Origin: Diphasiastrum complanatum | Taxonomy: Eukaryota > Streptophyta > Lycopodiopsida > Lycopodiales > Lycopodiaceae | DNA: 64,000 nt | Assembly (NCBI GenBank): GCA_029204225.1 | Contig: CM055092.1 | Coordinates: 67,209,923 to 67,273,922 of the forward strand | Direction: 5' to 3' | In this document: positions 1 to 12,155 of the stretch, piece by piece | How the letters are laid out: every line of letters begins with the position of its first letter | Position numbering within the stretch: position 1 is the first letter of the stretch | The notes under the pieces: generated by a model | Database searches by the model: none | Told to the model about the DNA's origin: nothing | The model's input: the letters and a program-made list of their open reading frames with translations, nothing else | Program-made: the position numbers and the translations under genes

Positions 1-728
1 CTCCAAAGCATCCATGCATGTAAAGTGATCCATAAAAGTGGATACCGTTATTGGCAAGTTATTTTGAAGACCTTCCTTTATACTACAATTGTTGGAGTTG
101 AGTTTGACAAAGGTTTGAATGCTTGATTCGATAGTTGCTCGAATCGAACATGCAAGCTTCTATCAATAGTTGATAGTCGACACTCAATACTCATTCGATA
201 GTTTGACTGTTGCATAGATACTTTTGATAGGAATGTAGGGATCCTAGAAAGAATATTCTCTAGTTTTTGGATAATATATAACCTAGTGGAACTAGCCCAT
301 CTCCTCATTGTCTTTTCTGATTTCAAAAGCCAAGATCCCCTCCTCTCTTGTATTCATTCACCTTGGCCTGAGAGTGAAGTTGTTAGGGTATTGACTAGCC
401 ATTTTCTGTTGGTTGGGTGGTTTCGCTCCACAGGTGTCCTTTTGGTTGCATGTAACATGATTTGAGAAGATCTTCACTTGCGATCGTTTTAAGTACAATC
501 TGTCATGCGCGTGTCTCACAATGACACATGTCGTCCCATCGATGGCAGCCTTGCCATGCAGGTCTTCCGAAGAAGAAAACTTTATGTATATATTGGTTGC
601 TTGTTGGAAAATGAATACACACATATCTTTTAGTTGCTTGAGATTTGCTTTTTATAATGTTCAACTTGTTTTGCTTTTGACCTTACGTTGTCAAGTAGCA
701 TAACTGCATGTGAAGGAGATCTTGTTAG
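1..728. other. Unassigned, possible LTR ending before a primer site
   Basis: No convincing coding sequence is seen. A tRNA-type primer site follows at 729-740, so at least the right part of this stretch is expected to be the U3-R-U5 of an LTR whose left end is not recognisable here. No matching second LTR was found by eye in the window. Confidence 0.3.
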
Positions 729-740
729 TGGTATCAGAGC
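729..740 (+). other. tRNA-iMet primer-binding site of an LTR retrotransposon
   Basis: The 12 bases TGGTATCAGAGC are the standard plant primer-binding site, complementary to the 3' end of initiator methionine tRNA. It marks a plus-strand element whose 5' LTR lies to the left and whose gag lies to the right. Confidence 0.75.
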
Positions 741-1030
741 AGACTATAAGGTGTAGGTTGGATGCTACAACCAAGTTTCTGTCAGAAGAAATTCGAAGAG
801 CCGACAAGGCTGATTGTGTAATGACGGAGCAGGATTGAGGGAGCTCACTATTGCCTTGAGTCTTGAGCAGTTGGAGAAGAGCCAGGCTTTAAAAAATTCT
901 TAGAGTTGATTTGTGTGAAAGTAGAAAGGAGATTGATTTGGTGCAAGGACAAGAAATTAACAATTTCTCAGATTTTGTGAGGGTTTAAGGAGCTTCCTCG
1001 AAAAGTGTAGTTGTATATAGTGAAATCTTC
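741..1030 (+). pseudogene. Decayed gag leader of an LTR retrotransposon
   Basis: Directly behind the primer site, short open stretches in shifting frames can be read, such as TTKFLSEEIRRADKADC near 770-820 and ALSLEQLEKSQALK near 850-895. They are hydrophilic and helix-forming, as in the N-terminal part of plant gag proteins, but stops and frame changes interrupt them. No zinc knuckle, protease or RT is found downstream, so this is a truncated remnant. The assignment rests mainly on position behind the primer site. Confidence 0.35.
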
Positions 1031-2078
1031 ATCGAATCATATGTGGTCAGTCCCATAAAAATGAGAGGACTAGGACGACCTCAGACATGTTGAATTTTCA
1101 AGGGAAATATCAGAGCAAGGCTGAGAATTGCTTGAGAAAGAACAGAGAAAGGTTTCTTTGCAAAAATCAACAGTTGTTGAAAAAATCGAGTGTTTGTAGC
1201 CAATACTCACTCAAATCTTGATCTCTTAGGCCACAAAGGCAGGGCACAACATGTTGTGGCATTAAACAACATTGGAAATACTCCAAGGTTGCGTGAAAAT
1301 TAGTAGAAATGGCTGAAAAATGAGCTAGAACAACAAAAATTTGAAAAAAGAGGCCACGGGCATGCCCACACCCGTGAAGGTTCATCAGTGCCTACGGGCG
1401 TTTAGTGGTTGCAAGAAGATGTTTTAGCGCATGAGAAGGTAGGAGACCATTGGATCGGGGGCTCAAGGTGAATCAACAGTCCTGATCGTGAGCTAGGAGA
1501 ACAACTGGATTGTGATGGATGGTCAGATGTAGGTTGAAGAAAATCGAAGGCCAATACTGAAATGGTCCAGGTCTAAAAAAATCTTCAAAATGAAGTTTTA
1601 GTTCATTTTTCATTCTCTCCCAAAAATAATAATTTTCGTGCTTTAATTAGAAATGATGGAAGAATTCATGATCATACAAGAACATTAAAGTATTTAAATA
1701 ATATTGTAGAACGGCAAAAATGAATTAAGCTACCGAATAGCTAAGTAAACCTTAAAATAGTAAGCCAACCCAAAACCAACTGCCTAATGTAAATCACTAA
1801 CTAAAATAAATCCAGTAATAGGTAATGCAAGAAGCTTTGAAGCAGCCAGTCATGCAAACTGAGCACGTCGAAGAATTGAAACCGCCTGTGAATGTTGTAA
1901 TGCAATAGAAATATGCTGACGGTAGAAGGAAACAATGACGGAAGGTAAGGTAATGTGTTGTCCTTGTTGTTTCACCATAAGCTTCGCACATAAAGATAAA
2001 AAGTCATTAAATTTCTTATGAAGACAACCATATGTTTCCAAGGCAAAGGGGATGAAATCTTCACCGGGTGCATGATCA
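1031..2078. other. No gene seen
   Basis: Both strands are rich in stops, and I recognise no domain, terminal repeat or RNA gene. It may be decayed retroelement sequence continuing from the left. Confidence 0.4.
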
Positions 2079-4262
2079 TTATAATCTCGCTCCTTTTCTT
2101 GAGCTGCGTGAGATGCAACAGCCCCTTGTGTGGTGGAAGAACGACAAAGGAGAACAAGAGGGGTCAACAATGGCAACATCTCCTAGAGTACGAATTCCAT
2201 CACGCGATAACAAAGTCAACTCGTCATTGAAAAGATTGCAAAGAAGGCCTTGGTAAAATATGTGTCTGTTCTCGAACAACATGAAAATCACTATCATCAG
2301 CAATAGCAGCAAGGGCATCATGAATGGAATCATGTGAAACAATATGTTGTCCACCTGAGGGGCGCCGCATAAGATGAGTACCCAAGGAATCCAACACATG
2401 CCCACATGAACACTTAGAGAGACCAATTAACATTGGATGTGGAAGCCCAATCTGGTTCAAAGGGCAGTTATATAGAAGTCATTGTTGAGTCGCAATAGTG
2501 GAAGGACTGGATGTGCAACCAGCCAAGCCCCTGCACCTAGCCTGGCACAAGAAAGAAGACGAGCTCGAACTACATCAGAAGGTGAATCATTGATAAGTTG
2601 ACCAAAGGAATAAGAGTGAAGATGCCCCATAATAGTCTTTTGAAAAGCCCGTCGCTGATTTGTCACCAAATATTCAAAGGGAGGCACAAAAGGCTGCACA
2701 AGTGGTGGAAGTAAACCTCGAGCAGTGCGAAGAGCTTGTTGAAAAGCAAAATTGTCAGTCTCCACATGAGCCACCATATCAAGAAGAAGAGGCTGGTTAC
2801 CTTGTTGAAACTTGGAAACTAGTGCAGAGGCAACAAGAGCCCAACTTTCGAGAAAAGCAGCTAGTGCAATGCAAGCGGTAGATACTAGGCCAACACCACC
2901 AGGCGAGGAAGGAAGAGAATTTTGCCGCTTAGAAAACTGACCTTCACAAGTGTCAAAGGTTCTTGGCCCCAAAAGACGACCAAATACACCTATTAAAGTA
3001 TCATCAAAATCCCGAAGTAAGGATAATACGTTAGGTGAAGGAGAAACACAACGTAGAAGATAGCTAGGACGTTGAGCAAAGCACTGAGTGAGTATTCCAA
3101 ATGCAACCTGAGAATTTCCAGGCTTTGGCAACAAATCTGAATGATGAGCAAATCCATCTAGAGCTTCCCACATAAATGAAGTGACATATCTAGAAGAACC
3201 AATGGGAACACCCAATGCCTTAATCTAGAAGAACCAATAGAAGAAAGTTGAGATGAGAAATGCAAAAAAGTAGATACGACTTCTCTAGCAGGCCCCACAA
3301 TATGAGTGTCATCCGTAATAGAGGGGAATAAACAGGAGGAAAAAGCTTAAGTTGTAGCACGCAATGCGCGATAATGTGCCAAAGCAAAGAGAGGACCACC
3401 TAAGGGATCCCCCTGTCGAGTTCCTCCAGTAGAAGAAATGAGGGTAACATCATCAGTACGAGAAGCATGACTAAAATATATAGGAGAACTTTTAGAATAG
3501 AAGCTCTACACAAAAGGAATGAGCATGGCAAGTTATCCTAAGCACCACAAAGTTCTTGAAAGATAGTTGCCCGAGAAACTGAGTTGAAAGCATTAGTAAC
3601 ATCAACTTGCAAAACTACCCAGTTAGGATGAATATCCAAAATAGTGCGTAAAGCATGAATGACTGTCTCACAACTAGCAAGAGTAGCACACCCAAATTGA
3701 AATGGAAAAAGATGAGCATGAAATGCTTCTCAAAACTGGAAACAAAGTGCCCTTGCCACCAACCTGTATAAACATTCACCCACTACAATTGGACGCACAC
3801 CACCAGAAGCTTTATCCAATGCTAAAACACGAGAAGCACCTAAAAAATGAGCAACAGAAGGCGGGATCTGCCCAGATGCAATGAAAGAGCACACCTTGAA
3901 GAGAAGATCAAAGCCACTAGCAGAATCATCTAGAAAAAAACAATCATGTAAATGCTCAAAAACCATTCTTGAAGGTCCACCAGTTGAGAGGCGAGGACTA
4001 CACAAAAGCTTTCATAAAATGAACTTCTTCAAGTTGAAGATTGGAGTCAGGCTGAAAGTCTTCCACAAATAAAGGAAGAGTATCACTAGCATGGGGATGA
4101 AGTTGTTTGAATACCTAGATAGTTGTAGAAGAAGATGTTGCTGAAATTGGAGGAGCAAGACCGTGTGCAGCCCGAGAAAATTCACCAGCTTGTCCAAGCA
4201 AAACACAACGACGTAGACGACTATGAATAGAAATGGATCCTGAGTCTGAGCCTGAATTAAAC
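2079..4262 (-). pseudogene. Decayed non-LTR-type reverse transcriptase ORF
   Basis: Read on the minus strand from 4262 down, frames change but the order is collinear. There is an N-terminal stretch with LLGQAGEFSRAAHGL; fingers with ALDKASGGVRPIVVGE near 3770-3830; a palm-A region ending LQVDVTNAFNSVSR near 3580-3620; RQGDPLGGPLFALAHYRAL at about 3362-3423; the catalytic loop at about 3300-3320; and a C-terminal part with LPSSPGGVGLVS near 2895. These motifs fit the RVT_1 type of RT found in eukaryotic non-LTR elements. The catalytic loop reads ITDD rather than the usual [FY]xDD, and several frameshifts and stops break the ORF, so it is dead. No endonuclease domain or poly(A) tail was recognised. 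The family name is uncertain; RT identity is well supported by ordered motifs. Confidence 0.75.
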
Positions 4263-6340
4263 TCCCGTTTTACTACAAGTGCATTGCAATGAGGAAAAAG
4301 TTCCTCTTGTAAATTTTGCCAAAATCACCTGAAATGAAACGTCGAATTCTGTTATGAGTTTTCCAATGACCTGCTTCATCACCTCTAGGAGGAAGAGGCA
4401 AACACCAAAGGGGAAATGAACCTTAGAAGAGTGCTTGTAATGTCTGATTGGATGCATATTGGGTTGGGGATGGTTTTCTAAAGATACTACCTTGGAAAAG
4501 TGCGCCCTCCCTGATTTTCTATCATTTATAGCTTGCACGTGTGAAGCCTAGGAGACAAGGTGAGGTGGCAAGTGCCTTTTAGACCCACTCTCCCTCCCTA
4601 CTGTGCTTTACGGTGACAAATTTGGTGTCTTGTAGAGAAAGTTACAACTATCGAAGTTTGGCAATTTTTGAACTAAAATTTGCAAAATTTTCAAAATGTT
4701 TTGATGCATGCATGTTTGTAACTCAGTGTAGTTCTTGTCTGTTGATGAAAATGTATGGATAGACCTGTATGCATGCTTGGATGCATGTTGCATGCGTAAT
4801 CAATAGATTGATCATAAGATTTCTTGCATGAAGCCCTTTTTGGAGATTCTAGATCAAAAAGCAAATTTCCTAGTAGCTAGACTATTTACGACAATTTTTT
4901 CATTGTTTCGAAAAAGTCAATGCATGTCAAACTTGTTGCATGCATGATGTTTGTAAATGATCTCGATATGGCTTATGTACATTTTAATCTTCTGGATCTA
5001 CTATGTGTTTCCTATGTACTGAGTTTATATCATATATTTAAACTAGTCAGAGTGCATGAACAAGTAATGTGTGGAACAGTTACTTGCGGGTTAATGGTTC
5101 TTTCTATGGAAAGGATAATTCATCAAGAGGATCTAAATGTGGTGCTATACATTTATAATTGAGATCTGCAACTAGAGATTTAAGATTTTTGAATCATTTA
5201 CAATTGAATTGAGAAATGGGATTACTCATGTTTAGAAGTTAATTGGATAAATAAGCTTTGCGAAGAGAATTCACCATGAACTGTTTATTTTCACATGATT
5301 TGTGAGTCATTAGGATTCATCTATGAGAATTGTGTGCTTATAATATAGAAGATGCTTGATATAGAATATTTCTTGGAGGAGAAATATCCCAAGTTATTGA
5401 TTGTATCCCGGTGAGCTCATATTGGATGATAGAGTCTAACTAATATCAAGGATAATTGAATTCAGTTGGAATTCAGCAGAACTTTGTAATCTCTAGATGT
5501 TGTTCTAGGTAATTGTATAAAATGTGTATTGTTAAGATGGTTGTTATAATGTTCTTTCTTTACTTGGTTGACTGTAGAATTTGGAACTCATAATCAGGTT
5601 AAGAATGGAGTTGAAAGAATATTCTTGGAATCTAATAATTTTCCTTGTGGAAAAAATTTTAGAATGTTTCTTATATATCCTGAGTGGTTGTTGTGCATAT
5701 ACTCTAGTATCTCTCAATGATTTAGTATGGTTTTGGAATCCTATAATTTATGATTGATGAATCATAAGATTCTAAATTTTTATGATTAATGGATCATAAA
5801 TTGATACTTAAAGGTCATTAGAAGATTATATGGGAATATGGTGATTCTTAAGAGATGAGTAATTCTTGATCAATTGGTTGAGTCAAAGATTTAGATATGT
5901 TATTTGAGCTCTAAATTTCTTTACTCTAGTTCATACTTGAGATTGTATGGATCTCACAAGCATGTTCATTAAGTAATTTGTTTATTTATGAGGAATGCGC
6001 TTATTTTAGTGGATGAAATTCTACTACAGATTGTAGTCAAGGAATGCTTGTGTACTATTCTACAACCTAAAATCTTTGGTTAATTAGGAGCAGTTAAGTC
6101 TATCAAGATTGAATGGTTGCTATTTTATGGCGTATGATGCTAGGGATAGAGCACTTAACTCAAGAGAGTATTTGGGGTACTCAGAACTGAGTACAATTCA
6201 TTTTTATCTTGATGGATCTCCTAAAAGATTTTGGTAGGATGACTTGTTGTACCTTAGGTTTGAAAAAATTCTAAGTGTATTGGTAACAAGAAGCATTCAT
6301 GACAAGTCTACAAGTAATTGTGGATAGTCTTGGACTATAA
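4263..6340. other. No gene seen; CATGCA-rich patch
   Basis: About 2 kb without a recognisable gene. Between about 4700 and 4950 there are repeated TGCATG/CATGCA hexamers. The remainder is AT-rich, with only short open frames. It may be a decayed 5' part of the copia fragment that follows, but no motif supports that. Confidence 0.4.
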
Positions 6341-6856
6341 TTGTTTGGATCTTTAACCTTTGTTGGCGTAAAGCTTTCAAAGTATGCTGATATCGATTCA
6401 TTTGAAGCTATTGAACATCATTTATTAGTGGGAAGCCTTATCTATATGACCACTACAAGACTAGGCATTTGTTATGCGGTGGGTCTAGTAAGTCAATTCA
6501 TGCATGCACCACAACAGTCACATTGGAAAACTGCCAAGTGTATTCTTAGGTATGTGAAGGATAAGTCGAAGTTTGGCTTATTCTATTCCCATGATACTAA
6601 CCTTGTGAAACTTGAAGGCTATGCCGATGCAGATTGGGGTGGAAACATGGACGATAGACGCTCCATTTTAAGGTATGTGTTTCACATTGGTAATGGTTGT
6701 TTTTCATGGTCCAGCAAAAAGCAGAATGTAGTAGCTCTATCTACAACAGAAGCAGAGTATAAAGCTTTGGCAGCGTTGTACAAGAAGCTCTCTCACACCA
6801 ACCGTGTATTCACATTTATTAATTGTCAACTACAAAGAAAATTTAATTTTACATAG
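6341..6856 (+). pseudogene. Ty1/copia RT C-terminus and RNase H fragment
   Basis: An open frame of about 171 codons matches the end of copia pol: GSLIYMTTTRLGICYAVG (usually TRPDI), VSQFMHAPQQSHWKTAK, the RNase H motif YADADWGGNMDDRRS, FSWSSKKQ, and the terminal ALSTTEAEYKAL. The Asp in ADADW and the Glu in TTEAEY, key RNase H positions in this family, are present. The frame then runs into unrelated residues (after about 6790), so the 3' end is lost. The polypurine tract and 3' LTR are not seen, and upstream RT, integrase and gag are absent, so this is a truncated remnant. Confidence 0.87.
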
Positions 6857-7124
6857 GGCTCGTAAAAGAATCAGCCTGATAACTCTAGAACTAAGCAAAA
6901 GGTGTTACCGTCAAACTTAGAAAGTGATCGTAAAAGAACCACACGCTTATTATTGCTATTTCTATCATGATCTTCATGTTGATTCTCCAAAGTTAGATTG
7001 CTCTGATTTAAAGCTCATAAATACAACATTTGAAGGTTTCTTGATGTACAACTACAACTTTTGCATGCATTTACATGTACAAATATTGCATCTCAATTTG
7101 ATCTATAGTAGAAAGAACATAACA

Positions 7125-7195
<71 letters not shown>

Positions 7196-7480
7196 CTTGA
7201 AATAAGTGGAGCTTAAATAAAATAGTGGCTTGCTCGTTAAGACCTCCTTGTCTTATGCTCAAAGACACCAATTCAAGGTAGCAACAACTAAATGGACATA
7301 TAAGAACCAAACTAATACAAGCAACTCATCTTACTCTATCCTATTCTAGTGTTGTAGTTAGAGTCTTACTCAACATCCAGCTATCCTAGTGTTTTAGTTA
7401 GAATCTTACACATCCAGCCCTCTTTGCTCCCTTCCTGGATTGAAGACAACCCCAAATTCCCCAATGCATTTGTATACCCA
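6857..7480. other. Non-coding stretch downstream of the ERF gene
   Basis: Apart from the microsatellite at 7125-7193 I see no feature. The part next to 7480 should contain the 3' UTR of the minus-strand ERF gene; no clear polyadenylation hexamer is evident. Confidence 0.4.
7125..7193. repeat. Compound (TG)n(AG)n microsatellite
   Basis: An uninterrupted run of GT dinucleotides passes directly into a GA run; together they span about 69 bases. The ORFs read through it are low-complexity artefacts. Confidence 0.97.
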
Positions 7481-9136
7481 CTATTCCAAAAAGCCCAACA
7501 CACTGAAATCCTCCAGGAATGGATCTTTCAGTTCTTCCAAAGAGCTGTAAAGCAGCTCTTCTAAATAATCTGGCCCCAGATCGTCTACTTCAACAACCAC
7601 AGGCTCTTCTCTCTCATTTTTGCCTTCCACTGAAGGTTCATCATTCCTTAGAACGTAGCAGCCTGTAATTACAGAGCCTTTGGCAGAACAAGAAGTGCTC
7701 TGATTTTCCTTCACTTTGAGGCGTTTTTCTTTCGGTTTCTGTACTGATGTTTTAGTGCGCTTAGTGCCTGCTTTAAAGATTTTGGACCTGTTCTTCTGTG
7801 GGATTGCATTTGGAAAGGAATTGGTATAAGAGAGCTGATCAAGGTGAGGATGACTCTCTGGGGTAAAGAAGGCAAAACTTTCTTCTGCCTCATCTGGGCT
7901 TCCAGTTTCAGAATTGGGGCAGGTGGCTGAGCTCTGTGATGGGTCTGAGGCATCAGGAGGATCGGAGCCAGAAACAACTCTGAGGGGAAAGTTGAGAAGA
8001 GCACGAGCTCCTCTCATGTTGTGAGCAGCTTGATCGTAGGCCAGAGCTGCCTGTTCTGCAGTGTCAAAGGTTCCCAGCCAGACTCGAGCACCCTGCCTTT
8101 TAGAGTCTCGGATTTCCGCTGCAAATTTTCCCCATGGCCTTTGTCTGACACCAATATAGTGCCTGGGTTTCTCTTTGTGTGCTTTGAAGCAGCCATTGCT
8201 CGCTTTTTTGGGCTTTAATCCGCAGGTTGCCTTCACGGGGAGCTCCTGCACTGCTTCAAGAGAGCTTCCATTTGATCCGGGTGAAATCGGTGCCCAGCCT
8301 TTTCGAGCTGCCTCTTTCAATACGCCATATAGCACCATGTCTTCGGAGTCGTTCTCGTTGAGGGGGAATTCCTCCCATGCGCATGAGAAATGAGGACTCA
8401 GACTTGGGGGAGTTCCACACACACGCTTTGATCCCCATGGGCTGAGCAATGGCGATCTTTGCCATGGTACTGGAAGTTCGGAAAGCAAGTTTCCTGAGCT
8501 TTTCAGGAGACTTTCGATGCCTGGCTTGGGTAGAGATAAGCTCGGTAGAGGCCTTCTTCTTCTGCAGCTCCCCCCGCTTCCTGCCTTCCAGATCGTACTC
8601 TGATTTGCTTCCTGACACAGTACCGAATTATCTTCTGCAATCAGGTCTTGTTTGTAGTTATCAGCAAGGCAGCTAGGAAAGCCGATCCAAGCCACATTCT
8701 CCTGCTCATTGTCTTGCAAAGCTTCTCGTGGCGTGGTTGAAATCATATCTCTTGTCAGAAATTGCTCTTCTGCACTGTTCTTTTCCCAATATCCTTCTAC
8801 GCGTTGCTCCCCAAGGTTGTGCTGTGAATTGGCATTTTTGTAATCCAAAATATTATCCAATCTGGTGTTCTCTGCTCCTTCTTCAGGAACAGACAGTTCG
8901 ACAATCCCAGAAGGTAATGCAGAGAAAAGCTCTGGAGAACCCAAATTGGCATCAACATCTAATTTGAATTCTGTGTATATGGTGGAGTTCCAGTCGGTAG
9001 ATCTCAAACAGGTTTCAGTGTTATTTTCTCCCCAAAGCTGGTCTTCGAAATTGAAATGCTGTAGCAGGCTACTCTTGGGCTCAAATTCCACAGTTTCCCT
9101 GAGAAAGCACCTCGGCTCAAAGGGCTCATAGCCCAT
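7481..9136 (-). CDS. AP2/ERF transcription factor, group IXc (ERF1/ORA59-like)
   Basis: A 551-codon intronless frame encodes one AP2/ERF DNA-binding domain at residues about 326-386 ([19 protein letters not shown] ... LNFPL). The domain has Ala14 and Asp19 of the ERF, not DREB, subfamily. Such factors bind GCC-box promoters in the nucleus and act in ethylene/jasmonate and defence signalling. Two flanking motifs point to group IXc: [20 protein letters not shown] ahead of the domain (about 254-273), and a C-terminal acidic EDLL-type activation motif, [12 protein letters not shown] (about 518-529). Basic clusters near the domain and at about 460-475 could be nuclear localisation signals. I start at the ATG at 9136; the frame stays open a little further upstream but has no ATG there. 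Group IXc proteins are usually about 130-250 residues, so the roughly 250-residue N-terminal region is unusual. The frame is intact and ends at TAG. This is probably a functional host gene. Confidence 0.92.
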   Translation of the reverse strand: MGYEPFEPRCFLRETVEFEPKSSLLQHFNFEDQLWGENNTETCLRSTDWNSTIYTEFKLDVDANLGSPELFSALPSGIVELSVPEEGAENTRLDNILDYKNANSQHNLGEQRVEGYWEKNSAEEQFLTRDMISTTPREALQDNEQENVAWIGFPSCLADNYKQDLIAEDNSVLCQEANQSTIWKAGSGGSCRRRRPLPSLSLPKPGIESLLKSSGNLLSELPVPWQRSPLLSPWGSKRVCGTPPSLSPHFSCAWEEFPLNENDSEDMVLYGVLKEAARKGWAPISPGSNGSSLEAVQELPVKATCGLKPKKASNGCFKAHKEKPRHYIGVRQRPWGKFAAEIRDSKRQGARVWLGTFDTAEQAALAYDQAAHNMRGARALLNFPLRVVSGSDPPDASDPSQSSATCPNSETGSPDEAEESFAFFTPESHPHLDQLSYTNSFPNAIPQKNRSKIFKAGTKRTKTSVQKPKEKRLKVKENQSTSCSAKGSVITGCYVLRNDEPSVEGKNEREEPVVVEVDDLGPDYLEELLYSSLEELKDPFLEDFSVLGFLE

Positions 9137-9566
9137 GATGCTGAGGCTGCAAACCCAAAAACAATCTCTTCCTCTACACCCAATCACAAGCACATATCCA
9201 AAAGATCCAAAGACAAACTGTGCAAAAGGGAAGATCAGCAGATGTCAATGCCAGACTAGATGAATGGCAATACAGTTACATCCATACCTACGTTGGCTAT
9301 TGTAGACAAATCTGATGAAAACTAATGCAAAATCAAACAGTTTCAGCAAAATTGAAAAAGATCAAAGAGAGCAGGTAGACTTTTACTCTCTTGACATCTG
9401 GCCCTACTAACACCACTCACAAAAAGTAAAGCGAAATACACAACTTTAGAAGGCAGTGACATAGCCAGGCCCCAGATTTCAACGATCCATTTCACAAGGG
9501 GGTGAAATGGTCAGGCTCCAGGAACCAGCAACAGAAGATTGCATGAAAGTTCTGCCTTCTCTTCTC

Positions 9567-9573
9567 TATTTAT
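9567..9573 (-). promoter_or_regulatory. Possible TATA element of the ERF gene
   Basis: On the minus strand ATAAATA lies about 430 bases upstream of the ERF start codon in an otherwise GC-moderate leader. It would imply a 5' UTR of roughly 400 bases. It is a weak match to TATAAATA and no transcript data support it. Confidence 0.2.
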
Positions 9574-10707
9574 TTTGCATCTTCTTTTGTGGGTTCATCT
9601 CCAATATGTGGTTCATAGCCAAAGATGAGCTTATCTACCATAAAAAAGGGAGCACATGCACACATCTGTGTGCCATGGTGTGACTTTTTCGTGACTTTTT
9701 CAGCCCATACTGTCGGAATTGGAAGTGTGTTTAGAAGCTTCAAATTATAGTTTATTGTAGAAAAAGGCATTATGCACATGATTACGCATGCACATTGGCT
9801 TACACTAACGCTGGAGCCTCATAAAACTGGATTCCATATCTTTTGCCTAGGCTTTACTAAGATTATAGATAGATGTTTGGTTGGGCCATTGAATCTAGAG
9901 AACAAACCCTTTGGAAGTCCAACAAATATAAAAATTGTGACGTGAATAATTCAAACCTTTAAGCTCTCATGTCAAAGCTTTAGAGACGAAGTACTTTTGT
10001 TTTTAAGAGCATATTTCATTCAAGTTGACTACGACAAGGCCTTTGGGCTATTGTTGACGAGGACAGGGGTTTGAGCCATTGTCAAATATTTTAGTGAACT
10101 AGTCTCATGTCAAAGCTGGGAAGATATTGACATCATAAGATATTGACATGAATTTCTTATTTTTCATCATAACCATTTTTCATTCCATTGACTTCAAAAA
10201 CCGTTTGGCATTTGTGGATCATGGCTTTGTACATGTAATTGTTAGCTAACTAGATTAAAACCTTGACGTAACACTACTTATATAATCATGGCAAGTTGAA
10301 TGCCTATATCAAAATACTCTTTTCACCATAACACTACCATGTACAAAAACGTGCACACCCATATTTCAAAAGTTTGAGCAACTTCACCTTTGAAAGATAC
10401 ACTATATGTGGTTTCACATTAGTCTCAAATCCCTTTCTATTGCCACCCTTCTTCTTAACCTTTGGCAAGTGCAATGACGTACAACAAACAACCTTTCTTG
10501 CACGCATGGGTAGTAGGTGTCAAATGAAGTGATGCAATCTGATTGGCACCTTTAATACTTTGCCATGCCATTCGTCCATTTCTTTGAAGTTCCTCCTAGC
10601 AACTCAACATGCCATAAAGTCCCAATAAGCAATTCCATTTCCCTCCATGCATAAGGGGGCCCACATGCCAGATGGTAGCAACTCAAAGTGAGCATGAAAG
10701 AGCCTTT

Positions 10708-10724
10708 GGGGGGGGGGGCGGGGG
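10708..10724 (+). repeat. G-run interrupted by one C
   Basis: Eleven consecutive G, then C, then five G. This could adopt a G-quadruplex or could simply be a slippage tract; such tracts are also prone to sequencing error. Confidence 0.85.
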
Positions 10725-10886
10725 TGTTGTGTGGGTTTGTTGTGGTCCCTTATTTCTTGAATGGATCAATAGGGACTTGCTAGGAAATCAAGTGTGAAAA
10801 TACACTGAAACACAGCATCAAAGAAGACATATAGTACATTTGATGAATTTAAGCCAAAAGAGTGAGTACTAGTCCAAAAACCATAA

Positions 10887-11144
10887 TGCGACACTTGCCT
10901 TTAAAATTGCGAAGGTGCCCTACAAATCCCGAAGGTGTCCTACAATGCTAAAGGTTGCCCTTAACTAAAGGCAAAGGCCAAAAAGTGAAGGACTGTCGTG
11001 TCGTCCATCTGCAAATTTACAAGGCCTTCCAGATACCAGATCATAACGTCTTCACGCTCCAACAATAAACCGATCTATTGATAAGTTTAGCAGCTGTCAA
11101 CAATCTTGTAAATGTAAAGTTGAATAATGCAAGATCTTCTAGTT
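10887..11144 (+). repeat. Fragment of copia 5' LTR (direct repeat of 12606-12868)
   Basis: This 258-base segment repeats the segment at 12606-12868 with about 90% identity by eye, from TGCGACACTTG to GCAAGATCTTC. The second copy lies inside the 3' LTR of the copia element, so this one is the surviving part of its 5' LTR. Its left part (U3) is missing, and on the right it joins directly to RT coding sequence. Confidence 0.85.
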
Positions 11145-12138
11145 GCTAGCATTATACGTTGATGATTCCTTAATTATCAGCAATTCAAATCAGTTGTTAC
11201 AGGAAACTAAATCCTTACTCTCATCAGAGTTCGAGATGACTGATTTAGGCCCAGTCCATTACCTTCTCAATATGGAGATCAGTAGAGATCGCGCGAGTAG
11301 AAGGATCACATAAGCCAACAATCTTACCTAATCAATGTACTTCGTAGATACAACATGGAGGATTGCAAACCCATAGATACTCCTATGGATCCAAGATGCA
11401 AGCTATCCAAAAACATGTGCCCCAGAACGAAGGCAGATCAGCAAGAAATGTGCAAGTACCCCTATCAGTCAATCATAGGTTCTATCATGTACTCTATGAT
11501 CTGCACAGGACCTGATCTTGCATATGTTGTGAGCACACTGTCGCAATTCATGTCCAATCTAGGCCCTACAACATTGGAAAGCCCTGCAAAGAGTTCTGAA
11601 GTACATTCAAGCCTCAAAGCACTATGCCTTGAGTTACAACGGCAACACAGAAGCTGCACTCACACTGACTACCTATTCAGATTCTGATTTTGCAGGAGAT
11701 GTGGATACCATAAAATCCACATCAGGTTATATTTGTTTCCTTGCAGGAGGACCCATTTCATGGAACAACAGTAGCAGAAATGCCTTTCGTTGTCCTCTAC
11801 AGAATCCGAATACGTTGCAGCTACATCAGCAGTGAAGGAGATCCTTTGGCTAAAGAGGCTGCTGCAGGATCTGCAATTCCCACAGATCAGTCCAACAATA
11901 GTCCAGTGCGACAATCAGAACATAGCTCTATCTCTGAACCCACGTACTCACGCTAGAACTAAACACATAGAAGTTCATTCCATTTTCGTAGAGAGAAAGT
12001 TCAAAACTTAGCTGTTGTACTAAGTTACTATCATACAGACAATATGTTGGCTGATATTTTGACAAAGCCATTGTCTAGAGATAAACATTCTACTTTAGAA
12101 GAAATGATAAATCTCAATTGCAGATCAGATTCATAGTA
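11145..12138 (+). pseudogene. Ty1/copia RT (from YVDD box) to RNase H end
   Basis: Coding sequence starts abruptly inside the RT catalytic box, read as YVDDSLIISNSNQLL. It continues through DLGPVHYLLNMEISRD, YNMEDCKPIDTPMDP, YQSIIGSIMYSMICT, SDSDFAGDVDTIKSTSGY, ALSSTESEYVAATSAVKE, DNQNIALSLNP and ADILTKPLSRDKH. This is the standard order of copia RT and RNase H through to the pol end. At least two frameshifts break it (near 11580 and 11770). Everything N-terminal, namely gag, protease, integrase and the first RT motifs, is absent because of an internal deletion that joins the 5' LTR to RT. Confidence 0.9.
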
Positions 12139-12144
12139 GTTAGC

Positions 12145-12155
12145 TTAAGGGAAAG
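12145..12155 (+). other. Polypurine tract of the copia element
   Basis: TTAAGGGAAAG lies directly before the TG start of the 3' LTR, where second-strand synthesis is primed in LTR retrotransposons. Confidence 0.7.

Larger units (their letters stand above)
9137..10886. other. ERF 5' leader/promoter and unassigned sequence
   Basis: No second gene is visible. The part adjoining 9137 should hold the 5' UTR and promoter of the ERF gene. From about 9900 the sequence is unassigned and AT-rich, with a G-run at 10708-10724. Confidence 0.4.
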
